A stretch of 64,000 nt of DNA from an uncultured Granulosicoccus sp. (GCA_947499955.1 CANMQI010000012.1:124001-188000), one strand, 5' to 3'. Positions 28,752 to 38,769 are shown, counted from the stretch's first letter. Notes: generated by a model not told the origin, from the sequence alone. Program-made: numbers and translations.

Positions 28752-30304
28752 GGCAGAGGTCCATTGGCATCGACAAAGAAGGGCAGCACGTGCTGGCGTT
28801 CAAGGCAGCTCGTGTCCAGCGACTGCGCGTCGGCGGCTTCGACGAACTGCGCCAGCAAGATTGGCATGCAGCCGAAGGGCGCTTGCATATGCCCTTGCTG
28901 GCTGTTGATGATATGACGCGACCGACTCAGCGATTCAGCGACTTCATCGCCATAGGATGGGGGTGTGATCGGATCGGCTTCGCCAGAGAGAATCAGTGTG
29001 GGAACGGCAGATTCCACTGTTTGCCGGAAATCATCATCCACGGTGCCGACCGGCCAGTCAGCGCAGGTCGCCAGTAGTGATGACACAACCTGATTGCCCA
29101 TGTAACTGGCCTCTGCCTCACCCGGCTTGTCAGCGTCGATGGACATATACGGTGCATCCTCGGTGCAGATGACGGCATGATGCATACCGGTTGCCATCGA
29201 ATCGCCAAGGGACTGTGTCTGCAGCATGGCCTGGCGAGCCAGCGGTGCAAAGTTGTCGTTGGCAATGGCCTCGTGCAGCATGGAGGGCAGGATGGAGGCG
29301 GTTTGCGAACTGTAGGAAAGCAGTCGCAGCGTCACGGCCAGATGCTGCCAGGTGAAATCCATGGTCTTGACCTTGCCGCTGGCGACATCCTCATAGGTAA
29401 TGGTGCGCGGTTGCGCCTTCAGGGAATCCAGTAGTTCGGCGGTGGCCGTGTTCAGATTTCCGAAGGCCTCGAAGCAGCCGGGTGAGTCTGCGCAACGCTG
29501 AAAGATGATATCCAGAGAGCGTTGTGCCAGTGAGGCAATATCCGGCCCCAACGGTACGGTCGGTGGTACCACAGCATCGAGCACCAGGGTGCGTACCTTG
29601 TCCGGATAGCGACGCAGGTAGTGCAAGGCAACACGGGTACCGTAGGAGATACCGTAGAGGTTCCACTGCGAAACACCCAGTGCTTCACGCACGGTCTCCA
29701 GGTCCTTGACGGCCACGCTGGTGGTGAAGTAGCGCGGGTCGCTCTCCAGCTGATTCAGGCAGGTCTGTGCGGATTCGGTGAGCCGTGCTGGATCATCGTC
29801 GAATTCGACGCCCAGGGAATCGGCTCCCTGAGGGCAGGTGAGACGCAGGGAGTCGCCGGTGCCGCGTTGATCGATCAGAATGACATCATGATCCTGCATG
29901 ATGTGCCGGAAGGCGAAGGCCACGGCCGGAAATGACTCGATGGCCGATTGGCCCGGACCGCCAGCCAACACGGTGAAGGCATCGCTGGAACCTGATTGCC
30001 TGCGAGCCGGAATGCGGGCAATGGCCAGATCCAGGGTTTCGGAAGAATCGGTGGCATCGGGGTTCAGTGGCACGGACAGCGTAGTACATCGGGCGACCAG
30101 TTTTGCCGCACCGCTGCCGATGGAGCAATCAGTGAAACCGAGGGCAGGGTCGAGGCTTTTCTCACCCGCGGCGAGTGCATCCGTGCCGCCAGATAACGAC
30201 AGTGCCGCCGACATCAGGCAGGCCGCCAGATAGCGGTAACGGTTGATGCCGAGCGTGATTGTGTACCGGGAGAGGCACGTTGAAGATGCGATAGTCCGGT
30301 TCAA
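28748..30304 (-). CDS. Secreted alpha/beta hydrolase (tripeptidyl-aminopeptidase-like)
   Basis: The 518-residue protein has an alpha/beta hydrolase core: HDVILIDQRGTGDS, the nucleophile elbow GISYGT (Ser220), a late Asp in SGEADPITPP and a His in SQQGHMQ. The C-terminal part has the TAP-like domain pattern of proteases that remove N-terminal peptides. A hydrophobic leader ends near DALAAGEK and suggests export. The extended start is TTG at 30304; an ATG at 30214 would give a shorter leader, so the true start is uncertain. It is the first gene of an operon with a NatAB-like exporter, an unusual pairing. Confidence 0.8.
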   Translation of the reverse strand: MNRTIASSTCLSRYTITLGINRYRYLAACLMSAALSLSGGTDALAAGEKSLDPALGFTDCSIGSGAAKLVARCTTLSVPLNPDATDSSETLDLAIARIPARRQSGSSDAFTVLAGGPGQSAIESFPAVAFAFRHIMQDHDVILIDQRGTGDSLRLTCPQGADSLGVEFDDDPARLTESAQTCLNQLESDPRYFTTSVAVKDLETVREALGVSQWNLYGISYGTRVALHYLRRYPDKVRTLVLDAVVPPTVPLGPDIASLAQRSLDIIFQRCADSPGCFEAFGNLNTATAELLDSLKAQPRTITYEDVASGKVKTMDFTWQHLAVTLRLLSYSSQTASILPSMLHEAIANDNFAPLARQAMLQTQSLGDSMATGMHHAVICTEDAPYMSIDADKPGEAEASYMGNQVVSSLLATCADWPVGTVDDDFRQTVESAVPTLILSGEADPITPPSYGDEVAESLSRSRHIINSQQGHMQAPFGCMPILLAQFVEAADAQSLDTSCLERQHVLPFFVDANGPLP

Positions 30305-30547
30305 TTGCCTGATTCTTGAAAGTGCAGATGGAGTGCGTCGAGAGCATCATGCGCTCAAGCGACGCAAAGTGTCCTCAGAAGAGTCGTATTACCTGCAAAG
30401 CGTAAGCCAATCCAGAGGGGGCCTCGAGGTAATGGGCATTGAATCTGCCGGATCGAGACAGCTTGCAGGTTTTCGAGTCTGAATACAGGCCGACGGAGGC
30501 ATTTCCTGTGCGCAACTCAGCGAGCCAGGTGTTGACGAGTCAGTCGC

Positions 30548-31936
30548 CTATAGCTGCTCGAGTACATCTTCCAGCTGACGTCGCGCATTGCCTACCCAGT
30601 CATCACGCTCGATGCGATCGGGTACGATCTGCAGGGCATTGGCGATCGTTTCTATTTCGTGATGCTTGAGCTTGGCCAGCTGGGCATAGCTGGTAATGCC
30701 AAGCTCGTTCAGCGCCTTCTCGGTGGATGGGCCAATGCCGCCGATCCGTTGAAGGTCGTCCTGTTGCTCAACCGGTTCGAATGAGCTGGCCTCGTCGTCA
30801 TCCGATGTCTGTCTGGCGACCGCCTCATCCAGGCTGTTCAGAAATTCATCTTCATCCAGATCCGAATCGATTTCCTCCAGCAGCTGATCGTCTACTTCAA
30901 TCACCTGATCGAAAGGATCGAGGTCACTGTCATCCGCAGCGGTGCTGTCTGATGACTTCGCCGGGCCTGTGTCATCGGCTTGCAGCGGAGCATCGGCATT
31001 CAGGAAGATGACCGAGGATCTTTCAAGCGACGGCTCGGGAAGGGGCGTGACTTCGGGGGATGCCGAATCGGCGTCGGCAGACACAGAATCATCTGCAACT
31101 GCAACTGCAACTGCATCTGCATCGGTGGCAGCAAGGTCTGCGGTGTTACTCGCTTCCTCGATCAGTAGTGGCGCCGAGGCCCAGCTGCTGACGTTACGAG
31201 TGCTGGTGATAACGGCTTGTGGGGCGGAGGAGTGGGTGTCGGTAACCGGTTCCGGATCGGCAGTGGTTGCAGCGTCAGCGTCCGATGTTGCTGCGTCGTC
31301 TGAAACCGTGTCAGCCTCAGAACCTGCTTCAACGTCAGCGCCTGATTCGTCGCTGTTATCTACGTCCGCATTCACACTTGCATCGGAATTGACAACAACT
31401 TCAGACGGGTCGGATGATTGCTCGATCTCGTTCGTATCTTCAAGCCTGGCTGCGGCGCCATCATCGGTCGAAGCGAGCGGAGAGTCGGCAAAGCCGAGCT
31501 CACGGCGTGCACTGTCCAGATCGGCTTGCTGTCGCCTGAGCGTCTGCTCCTGTGCTTCGAGTTCCTTCACCTTCTGCGTAAGCGTCTGGTTCTGCGTATT
31601 CAGGTCGCGAATCTGGGACTCATGTCGCTTGATCATCTGGGCGACCAGCAGCTGTGATTTTTCCAGGTTGGAGTTCAGGCGAGGAATCTGCTGATTCGCC
31701 TCGCGAAGCTCTGTAATTTCATCGTGCGACTGACGCTGCAATTCGTCGTAATCATCCGTCAGCATCGCGATTTCGGAATTCAGCTGCGCCACCTGCTGGC
31801 GTTGTCGCTGAATGGCATTCCTCAGCTGGTCTGCTTCTCTGACCTGAGTGGTGCGATGCAACAGCCAGCCCAGCGCGCCGCCTACGATAGCGGCCAACAG
31901 CAGTGCCAAAACGATTTGCGACAGTAGATAGATCAC
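30548..31936 (-). CDS. Membrane-anchored coiled-coil protein with C-terminal helix-hairpin-helix domain
   Basis: The protein (462 aa, GTG start at 31936) has one N-terminal membrane helix (LALLLAAIVGGALGWLL), a long coiled coil (about 28-150), and a very acidic low-complexity region (about 150-390) rich in Asp, Ser, Ala and Thr. The C-terminal helix-hairpin-helix domain (about 393-462) has the core LQRIGGIGPSTEKALNELGI, similar to DUF4332-type domains. It is the last of three consecutive minus-strand genes with membrane anchors. The combination suggests a bridge between membrane and a nucleic acid or partner protein, but no function is established. Confidence 0.75.
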   Translation of the reverse strand: MIYLLSQIVLALLLAAIVGGALGWLLHRTTQVREADQLRNAIQRQRQQVAQLNSEIAMLTDDYDELQRQSHDEITELREANQQIPRLNSNLEKSQLLVAQMIKRHESQIRDLNTQNQTLTQKVKELEAQEQTLRRQQADLDSARRELGFADSPLASTDDGAAARLEDTNEIEQSSDPSEVVVNSDASVNADVDNSDESGADVEAGSEADTVSDDAATSDADAATTADPEPVTDTHSSAPQAVITSTRNVSSWASAPLLIEEASNTADLAATDADAVAVAVADDSVSADADSASPEVTPLPEPSLERSSVIFLNADAPLQADDTGPAKSSDSTAADDSDLDPFDQVIEVDDQLLEEIDSDLDEDEFLNSLDEAVARQTSDDDEASSFEPVEQQDDLQRIGGIGPSTEKALNELGITSYAQLAKLKHHEIETIANALQIVPDRIERDDWVGNARRQLEDVLEQL

Positions 31937-31960
31937 GATTGTTTCCGCATGGCTTGTTTG

Positions 31961-32668
31961 CTAGTCAACATAACTGATTTCAATCCGTCGATTACGCGCG
32001 CGACCCGCTTCAGTCGCGTTGTCGGCGATCGGTTGAGTTGCCCCATAGCCTTTGGCAATCAGTTGATTGGGAGATGCGTTGCGAGCCTCGAGGTATCGGA
32101 CCACGGCCTGCGCGCGCTCCTGACTCAAGCGCAGATTGACCGAATCAGGCCCGGTATTGTCGGTATGCCCTTCAATGCGCAAGCGCTTGTCCGGATGGTT
32201 TCGCAGCAGTTCGGCAATCTGGTTCAGGGCGGTATCGCTGCCAGGTGTAAAGGCATTGCTACCCTGCTGAAACGCAACGACCGTGGTGTCTATCCGAGCC
32301 AGAGCCTGCAGGAACTGCCGAGTCTGCTGCAGTTCGGTTTCAACCGGGTCAAAGCGCGTCATGCTGTCACGCACAATCCGCACACCATCGATTTCCCGGA
32401 GTTGCTCGAGCAGCAGGGCCACCGACAATCGCTGGTCAATGGTGCCTGTCAGTTCCAGATCCCGACCGTTCACACCCACGCTCATGTCATCAAAACCGGC
32501 GGCGCTGATTTTTTCCTGCGCCTGATGGAGCAGGGAGGCGGGGATGAGCGTCATTGAGCGGGCAACAAGCACGACAATACAGACGCAACCGAGCAGCGCA
32601 ATCAGCCAGGGCCAGATGCTGGGACGCTCGGCGTCAGGTAGGTTGAAATGTAATGTATGCGCCGACAT
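31961..32668 (-). CDS. OmpA-family protein with BON-like domain and N-terminal membrane anchor
   Basis: The 235-residue protein has an N-terminal membrane helix (about 18-40, IWPWLIALLGCVCIVVLVA), a BON-like segment (about 45-100) and a C-terminal OmpA peptidoglycan-binding domain (about 120-233) with IEGHTDNTGPDSVNLRLS and AGRARNRRIEI. It is likely an inner-membrane-anchored protein touching peptidoglycan, like MotB or related proteins. It sits between two membrane coiled-coil genes on the same strand, with a 24-base gap to the HhH protein gene. Confidence 0.85.
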   Translation of the reverse strand: MSAHTLHFNLPDAERPSIWPWLIALLGCVCIVVLVARSMTLIPASLLHQAQEKISAAGFDDMSVGVNGRDLELTGTIDQRLSVALLLEQLREIDGVRIVRDSMTRFDPVETELQQTRQFLQALARIDTTVVAFQQGSNAFTPGSDTALNQIAELLRNHPDKRLRIEGHTDNTGPDSVNLRLSQERAQAVVRYLEARNASPNQLIAKGYGATQPIADNATEAGRARNRRIEISYVD

Positions 32669-32818
32669 GGCGCGGATAATAACACCACGCGCCCGTCAAC
32701 AGAATACGTACGACACACTCGTGTGTAACGGTTTGTTAGCCCGACTATCCAGAGCCCGGCAGAAAACGCGTTCCGGCCTGTCGGTATCCGATGGCGATGT
32801 GGCTCTGCACGAAGAGCC

Positions 32819-33418
32819 TCAGACGGCAGGCGCGTTGGCTTCGTTGCTGCTGTGCAATTTGGTCAAGCGTGCTGAATCTCGATTGGACACGGGTATGACG
32901 GCATCATCCGGTGTGTCGGTACGGGCTTGATCGACCACGCTGACGGTCACGGCATCGCCAGTGCCATAGGACTTGGGCTCCGGCGCCTTGATGGTCTGAA
33001 TGGCTGGTGAGACCTGTTCCAGGCGTTTCAGGTGGGCGGTGGCCTTGCGGGCAATGTCGGCGGCCATGACAGCCGCTTCGTGCGACTGCACGGCATCCAG
33101 TCGCAGCCGGGATGTTTCCGAATAATGTTGTCTTCTCTGGACAGCCAGCTGATTGTCTGCTTCCTTGCAGCGTGCGTTGGCTTGCTGCAACTTGCGCAGA
33201 GTCATCTTGAGCAGTTTGTCCTTTCGCTCCTGCTGCGAGGCATAATGTTCCAGTGAATGCAGCGATGCTCTGGCGTCCAGCAGTTCGAGGGCCTGAGCGT
33301 TTCGTTCACGCTGGGCCTGGCGCTTGACGCTGCGGGCACGGCGAGCTCCCAATGCATACCCGACCAGCAAGCAGGCACATCCGATGAGCAAACTGGGTAT
33401 CAAATCTATCCACTCCAT
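32819..33418 (-). CDS. Membrane-anchored coiled-coil protein of unknown function
   Basis: The 199-residue protein has one N-terminal membrane helix (LIPSLLIGCACLLVGYALG), then a basic juxtamembrane stretch and a coiled coil (about 30-130). The tail is polar. It is 150 bases upstream of the OmpA-like gene and probably in the same operon. I do not recognise its family. Confidence 0.65.
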   Translation of the reverse strand: MEWIDLIPSLLIGCACLLVGYALGARRARSVKRQAQRERNAQALELLDARASLHSLEHYASQQERKDKLLKMTLRKLQQANARCKEADNQLAVQRRQHYSETSRLRLDAVQSHEAAVMAADIARKATAHLKRLEQVSPAIQTIKAPEPKSYGTGDAVTVSVVDQARTDTPDDAVIPVSNRDSARLTKLHSSNEANAPAV

Positions 33419-33731
33419 GGGAATATTGGTCCGTATTGCCTTGGGAAAACACCGTCAATGCTTCTAGAGCGTCAGGGCATCATACAAAATCAAGTGTTAC
33501 AGGGTAGGGGGCGTCGCAAAAAACATGAAGTGGATCACTTTAATTTCGTCGAGTGGCCAAGCTTGCAAAATATGAAAATACTCGAAAATGCCTGTAAATC
33601 ACATGACTACTCAGTAAACACGAGGTTTTCTCTCATCGGAGGGCTCGCTGGTCGATTCAAGACCATGGCCGTTGATGACTGCGCTCATTCCATCAATTCA
33701 TCCATATATTTCATGCATCGGGGCAGACAGT

Positions 33732-34274
33732 TTGGACAATAATGAATTCAATCGGCGCATCCGCTACGCCTTGCGTCTCGACGATGCAGAAACCCAGCGG
33801 CTCATGAAGCTGGGTGAACATGACGCCAGCGGAGAGGAGGTTGCCGGTTATCGCTGCAAGGATGATGATGCGGCTTATATTGCATGCCCGGACGCCGCTC
33901 TGCTGGCCTTGCTCGATGGGCTGATTCTGGATCGTCGCGGACCTCCGCCTGCCAATGCAGCCGGTGCCGGCAGCTCTGCCGCCAAGGCAAGCCAGGAGAA
34001 TGCGTCGCAGGCAGAACCGGGTGCTGCAGGCAAGAAGAGTGATGCCGCAGACACCTCAGCCGTGAACAACAATCTGGTGCTCAAGCAGCTACGAATTGCC
34101 TTGTCGCTGCGTTCAGATGAAATATACGAGTTGATCAGCACAGGTGGTGGCAAGATCGGCAAGACAGAAGTGGGCGCATTCTTTCGCAGCCCGCAAGCGC
34201 GCAACTATCGCCGCTGTGGTGATCAAGGTGTGCGTTGGTTCCTCAAAGGGCTGGCTGCCAGACGGGAGCTCTAG
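33732..34274 (+). CDS. DUF1456 (YehS-like) protein
   Basis: The protein (180 aa from a TTG start) has two homologous halves, each beginning N-N-x: NNEFNRRIRYALRL with CPDAALLALLDGLI, then NNNLVLKQLRIALSL with CGDQGVRWFLKGLA. E. coli YehS has the same two-repeat layout. Here the halves are separated by an extra Ala/Ser/Gly-rich linker (about 70-110). The TTG at 33732 is chosen because the family begins at MxNN; ATG codons at 33672 and 33675 would add a non-homologous leader. Function of the family is unknown. Confidence 0.75.
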   Translation: MDNNEFNRRIRYALRLDDAETQRLMKLGEHDASGEEVAGYRCKDDDAAYIACPDAALLALLDGLILDRRGPPPANAAGAGSSAAKASQENASQAEPGAAGKKSDAADTSAVNNNLVLKQLRIALSLRSDEIYELISTGGGKIGKTEVGAFFRSPQARNYRRCGDQGVRWFLKGLAARREL

Positions 34275-34456
34275 CCGATCAATTCATCAACAGCCCAGAC
34301 TTGATTACGAGACAACACAATCGGTCTGCCAATTTGTTACATTTAACCAAGCCATGTCAGGTCCGCCTGGCATTGGGGCTTGATCTAGCCGTTTCACGTT
34401 AATTGCCATGCAGTTGCGGCAACGTGAAACCAAATTCCAACGAACAGGATCCTCTC

Positions 34457-35422
34457 ATGAAAATTAGCGTAGCAATCAGCAGCTGCCTGCTGGCAGCTGG
34501 GCTGTTCGCGGGTGCCGCACAGGCGCAGCAACAGTTCATCTCCATTGGTACCGGCGGCGTAACCGGTGTCTACTATCCGACGGGTGGCGCTATTTGCCGT
34601 CTGGTCAACAAGGGCCGCAAGGATCACGGTATTCGCTGTTCAGCGGAATCCACTGGTGGTTCCATCTACAACATCAACACCGTACGCGCGGGTGAACTGG
34701 AATTCGGTGTTGCCCAGTCTGACTGGCAGTATCACGCCTACAACGGCACTTCCAAGTTCGAAGATCAGGGCAAGTTCGAAAAACTGCGTGCCGTGTTCTC
34801 CGTTCATCCCGAGCCGTTTTCCGTACTGGCCCGTGCTGGCAGTGGCATCGAGTCCTTTGAAGACCTGAAGGGCAAGCGTGTCAATGTCGGTAATGCCGGT
34901 TCCGGTCTGCGTGCGACTGCTGAAGTGGTCATGGCTGCCTATGGCATGACCATGGACGATTTCTCGGTGGCATCGGAGCTGAAAGGTGCCGAGATGTCGC
35001 AGGCGCTGTGTGACGACAAGATCGACGTCATGATCTACGCCGTGGGCCATCCTGCTGCTGCCATCACTGAAGTGACCAACACCTGCGATGTCGATTTTGT
35101 CGACGTGACGGGTCCGGTCATCGACAAGCTGATCGACGACAACCCCTTCTATCGCACGGCGTCCATTCCGGCTGGCATGTACAAGGGCCAGACAGAAGAC
35201 AATCTGACTTTTGGTGTCGGTGCCACGTTCATCTCTTCAGCCGATGTATCTGAAGAGGTGGTCTATGTTGTGGTCAAGGCAGTATTCGACAATTTCGAAG
35301 ACTTCAAGAAACTGCACCCGGCCTTCGCCAATCTGAAGGAAGAGGAAATGATCAAGGACGGTCTGTCAGCTCCTCTGCATGACGGTGCTGTCAAGTATTA
35401 CAAGGAACGTGGCTGGATGTAA
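34457..35422 (+). CDS. TRAP transporter TAXI-family solute receptor
   Basis: The 321-residue protein has a signal peptide (about 1-24, ...GAAQA) followed by the TAXI hallmark [21 protein letters not shown]. Further family segments are [13 protein letters not shown] and [16 protein letters not shown] receptors deliver organic acids or other small solutes to a fused TRAP membrane protein, here encoded at 35538. The ligand is unknown; glutamate or alpha-ketoglutarate-like ligands are known for a few relatives. A 12-bp hairpin follows the gene. Confidence 0.92.
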   Translation: MKISVAISSCLLAAGLFAGAAQAQQQFISIGTGGVTGVYYPTGGAICRLVNKGRKDHGIRCSAESTGGSIYNINTVRAGELEFGVAQSDWQYHAYNGTSKFEDQGKFEKLRAVFSVHPEPFSVLARAGSGIESFEDLKGKRVNVGNAGSGLRATAEVVMAAYGMTMDDFSVASELKGAEMSQALCDDKIDVMIYAVGHPAAAITEVTNTCDVDFVDVTGPVIDKLIDDNPFYRTASIPAGMYKGQTEDNLTFGVGATFISSADVSEEVVYVVVKAVFDNFEDFKKLHPAFANLKEEEMIKDGLSAPLHDGAVKYYKERGWM

Positions 35423-35455
35423 GCTGCGCGGCAAGGCCCTCGTCTGATCGGGGGG

Positions 35456-35485
35456 GCCGGCAGGCAGCAATGACTGCCTGCCGGC
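35456..35485 (+). promoter_or_regulatory. Intra-operon 12-bp hairpin between TRAP receptor and permease genes
   Basis: GCCGGCAGGCAG (35456-35467) and its exact complement (35474-35485) form a very stable GC-rich stem with a 6-base loop. There is no T-run, so complete termination is unlikely. Such hairpins after binding-protein genes commonly protect the upstream mRNA or reduce read-through, giving more receptor than permease. That role is inferred. Confidence 0.6.
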
Positions 35486-35537
35486 AAACCCCCATCTGTA
35501 TCGTTTACAACCCTATGACACCAGCAGAATCCAGCCG

Positions 35538-38195
35538 ATGAATGCGACAGCCATAAAAGACGGCGATTCGAGCGATACGCCGGATCTCGACTCCTTCACG
35601 GCCATTGATACGGGAGGCAGAAATCCCATCGGCGGTGTCGGTCTGTTCATCGCCATCACGGCCTTCGCCTGGAGTGCGTTTCAGCTCTACGTTTCCTCCA
35701 ATCTGCCGTTCTGGCTTGCAGAAGAGTTCGGCATCAACCTGATTTTCAACGGCCGGGAAGTGCGGGTCATCCACCTGGCCTTCGCCATGGCCCTGGCGTG
35801 TCTGTCATACCCCTTTTTCAAATCCAGCCCCGCGCATCGCGTACCTGCCTATGATTGGGCGCTGGCAGCCGGCAGTGTCATCTGCTGTCTGTATCTGGTC
35901 ATCTTCAAGGACGAGATTGCCATGCGAGCCGGCTTGCCGACCACCGGCGATCTGCTGGCCTCTGCCTTCGGACTGATTCTCCTGGCCACCGCTGTGTACC
36001 GCTCGCTGGGTCTGCCCATGCTGATCGTGGCGGGAGTCTTCGTCCTGTATGTATTTTTCGGTGATGCGCAGTTCCTGCCCGATGTCGTGCAATGGAAGGG
36101 CGCCTCCTTCGGCAAGGCCATGTGGCACTACTGGATGCAGAGTGAGGGCGTGTTCGGTGTAGCACTGGGTGTGGCCTCATCCATGATCTTTCTGTTCGTC
36201 CTGTTTGGTGCTCTGCTGGAGCAGGCCGGGGCGGGCAACTATTTCATCCAGCTCGCCTTTGGTGCTCTGGGTCATTTTCGTGGTGGTCCGGCCAAGGCGG
36301 CGGTGGTGGCCTCTGCGTTGAGCGGTATCTACTCAGGCTCCTCGATAGCCAATGTAGTCACTACCGGCACCTTCACCATCCCTCTGATGAAGCGCACCGG
36401 TTTCTCGGCCGAGAAGGCGGGTGCGGTGGAAGTGGCCTCATCGACCAATGGTCAGTTGACACCGCCGGTCATGGGGGCAGCAGCCTTCCTGATCGCAGAA
36501 TTCACCGGAATCTCCTATCCTGAGGTCATCAAGCATGCCTTGCTGCCTGCGTTGATTTCCTATATCGCGCTGGTCTATATCGTTCATCTGGAAGCGCTGA
36601 AGCTGGATCTGGTTGGTCTGGAAAAGCCGCCTTCGCATATGACTGTCATGCAGAAACTCATCGGTTTTCTGTTCGGTTTTCTGGCTTTCGTCGCACTGGG
36701 TGGTCTCGTTTATTACGGTCTGGGTTGGATTGGTCGGGCATTTCCCGGCATGACCTTCTTTGGTGCCGTGGCCATCTTTCTGCTGACCTATCTGATTCTG
36801 ATTGTCATCAGTGCGCGTCGTGAAGACCTGCATATGGATGACCCGTCCGCACCACTGATCACCTTGCCGAAAACCGGTGAGGTGGCCTTGACCGGTCTGT
36901 ACTTCCTGCTGCCGATCATCGTCCTGCTGTGGTGCATCCTCATCGAGCGATTGTCACCGGCACTGTCAGCCTTCTGGGCTTCCATGGGCATGATCTTCAT
37001 CGTACTGACGCAGCACCCGTTGAAGTCCATGATCCGGGGACGCTCGCATCCCGACCGAATCGGCATGCTTGACTCGGTGAAGCTGGGTTTTGCCGACTTC
37101 GGTACCGGCATGATCAGTGGTGCGCGCAGCATGGTGCCCATTGGTGTGGCCACCGGTGTTGCCGGTATCATCATCGGTACTGTCTCACTCACCGGTGCGC
37201 ATCAGGTGGTCGGGGAGTTTGTCGAATTTCTCTCCGGTGGCAGTCTGATCGTCATGCTGCTGCTGGTCGCGGTCATGAGTCTGTTGCTGGGTATGGGTCT
37301 GCCCACCACGGCCAACTACATCGTGGTGTCCTCCCTGATGGCGCCGGTCATCGTCTCCGTCGGTGCGCAGCAAGGTCTGGTGGTACCGCTGGTGGCGGTT
37401 CACATGTTTGTTTTCTACTTCGGCATTCTGGCCGACGATACACCGCCGGTGGGTCTGGCCGCCTTTGCTGCCAGTGCCATATCTGGTGGGGATCCCATCA
37501 AGACCGGTCTGCAGGGCTTTGCCTACGATATTCGTACTGCGCTGCTGCCTTTTCTGTTCATCTTCAACACGGAACTGTTGCTGATCGATGTCGGCCTGGG
37601 CAAGGCGGTTTTCGTATTCATCGTCGGTGTCATTGCCATGATGTTGTTTGCGGCTGGTACGCAAGGCTATTTCATGGCGCGCAGCAAGATCTGGGAGTCG
37701 GGATTGCTGATGCTGGTAGCCTTCACCTTGTTCCGTCCGGGGTTCTGGCTGGATCAGGTGCAGCCGCCGTTTGACGATCTGCCCGGTTCTCAGTTGATTC
37801 AGGCGGCCGCTGACCAGCCTGTGGGTGAGCCACTGCGCTTGCGTATCGTCGGCCCCGATTTCGACTACCCGGACAAGATTGCCAGCCTGACAGTGCTGGC
37901 CGATCTGGGCGAGGCGGATGATGGTGAAACCCGACTGGAGAATGCCGGGCTTGTGGTGGTCATGGATGATGAAGGCGCGACTCTGGAAGAGCCATTCCCC
38001 GGAACAGCATTCTTCCAGACCCTGCAGATGTTCGACTTCTATGGCGATACGCTGGTCCGTGTCGACAAGGTGCAGATACCGGCCGAGCGCATGCACAAGG
38101 AAGTGTTCTACATTCCCGCCCTGTTGTTGCTGGGGCTGGTGATCTGGCTGCAGCGACGTCGGCAGACCAAACCCGCATTTTTTGGAAATTTCTGA
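35538..38195 (+). CDS. TRAP transporter fused permease (4TM/12TM)
   Basis: The protein has 885 residues with around 18 or more membrane segments. It is the fused small (DctQ-like) and large (DctM-like) subunits that pair with TAXI receptors. DctM features include SGIYSGSSIANVVTTGTFTIP, SSTNGQLTPPVMGAAAF, and the late LLGMGLPTTANYIV and ILADDTPPVGLAAFAASAI. The C-terminal part (about 740-885) is a soluble domain followed by one last membrane helix, matching the DUF3394-type tail found on such permeases. It uses a sodium gradient to import the solute. It is in an operon with the receptor gene. Confidence 0.92.
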   Translation: MNATAIKDGDSSDTPDLDSFTAIDTGGRNPIGGVGLFIAITAFAWSAFQLYVSSNLPFWLAEEFGINLIFNGREVRVIHLAFAMALACLSYPFFKSSPAHRVPAYDWALAAGSVICCLYLVIFKDEIAMRAGLPTTGDLLASAFGLILLATAVYRSLGLPMLIVAGVFVLYVFFGDAQFLPDVVQWKGASFGKAMWHYWMQSEGVFGVALGVASSMIFLFVLFGALLEQAGAGNYFIQLAFGALGHFRGGPAKAAVVASALSGIYSGSSIANVVTTGTFTIPLMKRTGFSAEKAGAVEVASSTNGQLTPPVMGAAAFLIAEFTGISYPEVIKHALLPALISYIALVYIVHLEALKLDLVGLEKPPSHMTVMQKLIGFLFGFLAFVALGGLVYYGLGWIGRAFPGMTFFGAVAIFLLTYLILIVISARREDLHMDDPSAPLITLPKTGEVALTGLYFLLPIIVLLWCILIERLSPALSAFWASMGMIFIVLTQHPLKSMIRGRSHPDRIGMLDSVKLGFADFGTGMISGARSMVPIGVATGVAGIIIGTVSLTGAHQVVGEFVEFLSGGSLIVMLLLVAVMSLLLGMGLPTTANYIVVSSLMAPVIVSVGAQQGLVVPLVAVHMFVFYFGILADDTPPVGLAAFAASAISGGDPIKTGLQGFAYDIRTALLPFLFIFNTELLLIDVGLGKAVFVFIVGVIAMMLFAAGTQGYFMARSKIWESGLLMLVAFTLFRPGFWLDQVQPPFDDLPGSQLIQAAADQPVGEPLRLRIVGPDFDYPDKIASLTVLADLGEADDGETRLENAGLVVVMDDEGATLEEPFPGTAFFQTLQMFDFYGDTLVRVDKVQIPAERMHKEVFYIPALLLLGLVIWLQRRRQTKPAFFGNF

Positions 38196-38206
38196 CGTTT
38201 TTCACT

Positions 38207-38737
38207 ATGGCCGATTCTGATCTGATCATCGACGACCACCGCGTTGTCTCCATGCACTACCAGCTGACCAACGGATTCGGTGAGCTGATAGACAGCTCCC
38301 AGGGTGACCTGCCGCTGGTGTATATGCACAACACCAACGCCATCCTGCCGGCACTGGAGCGTGAGCTGACCGGGAAACGAGCAGGGGACCCGGTGGCGGT
38401 GACCATCTATCCGGAAGATGCCTACGGTTATCCGGATGAGTCTCTGATAGCCGAGTGGCCGAAGGAGCCTATCGAGAAGGTGCAGGAACTGGTTGTTGGC
38501 ATGCGCTTCAAGGCGCTGGGCAAGGGTGAGGGTGAATCCCAACTGGTCACCGTCGTCGAGATTCGTGACGATACAGTTGTACTCGATGCGAATCATCCGC
38601 TGGCAGGTCAGGTTCTGAATTTCACCGTGGCCATCGTGGATGTGCGTGACCCGACCGATGAAGAACTGGCAGCGGGCTTTGCCGCCAGCACGAACCGGCC
38701 GAAAGATGGCGTGGACGCGAGCAGCGGCCAGGTCTGA
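38207..38737 (+). CDS. FKBP-type peptidyl-prolyl isomerase, SlyD-like
   Basis: The 176-residue protein has a split FKBP domain (DHRVVSMHYQLTNGFGELIDSS and, after an inserted IF chaperone domain, VLDANHPLAGQVLNFTVAIVDV). This is the SlyD arrangement. The histidine/cysteine-rich metal-binding tail of E. coli SlyD is absent; the C-terminus here is short and polar. Likely a cytoplasmic folding helper. It starts 11 bases after the TRAP permease gene, so it may be co-transcribed by read-through. Confidence 0.88.
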   Translation: MADSDLIIDDHRVVSMHYQLTNGFGELIDSSQGDLPLVYMHNTNAILPALERELTGKRAGDPVAVTIYPEDAYGYPDESLIAEWPKEPIEKVQELVVGMRFKALGKGEGESQLVTVVEIRDDTVVLDANHPLAGQVLNFTVAIVDVRDPTDEELAAGFAASTNRPKDGVDASSGQV

Positions 38738-38769
38738 TTGACGGCGAGGGGGCGGCACGCTGTATCAAG

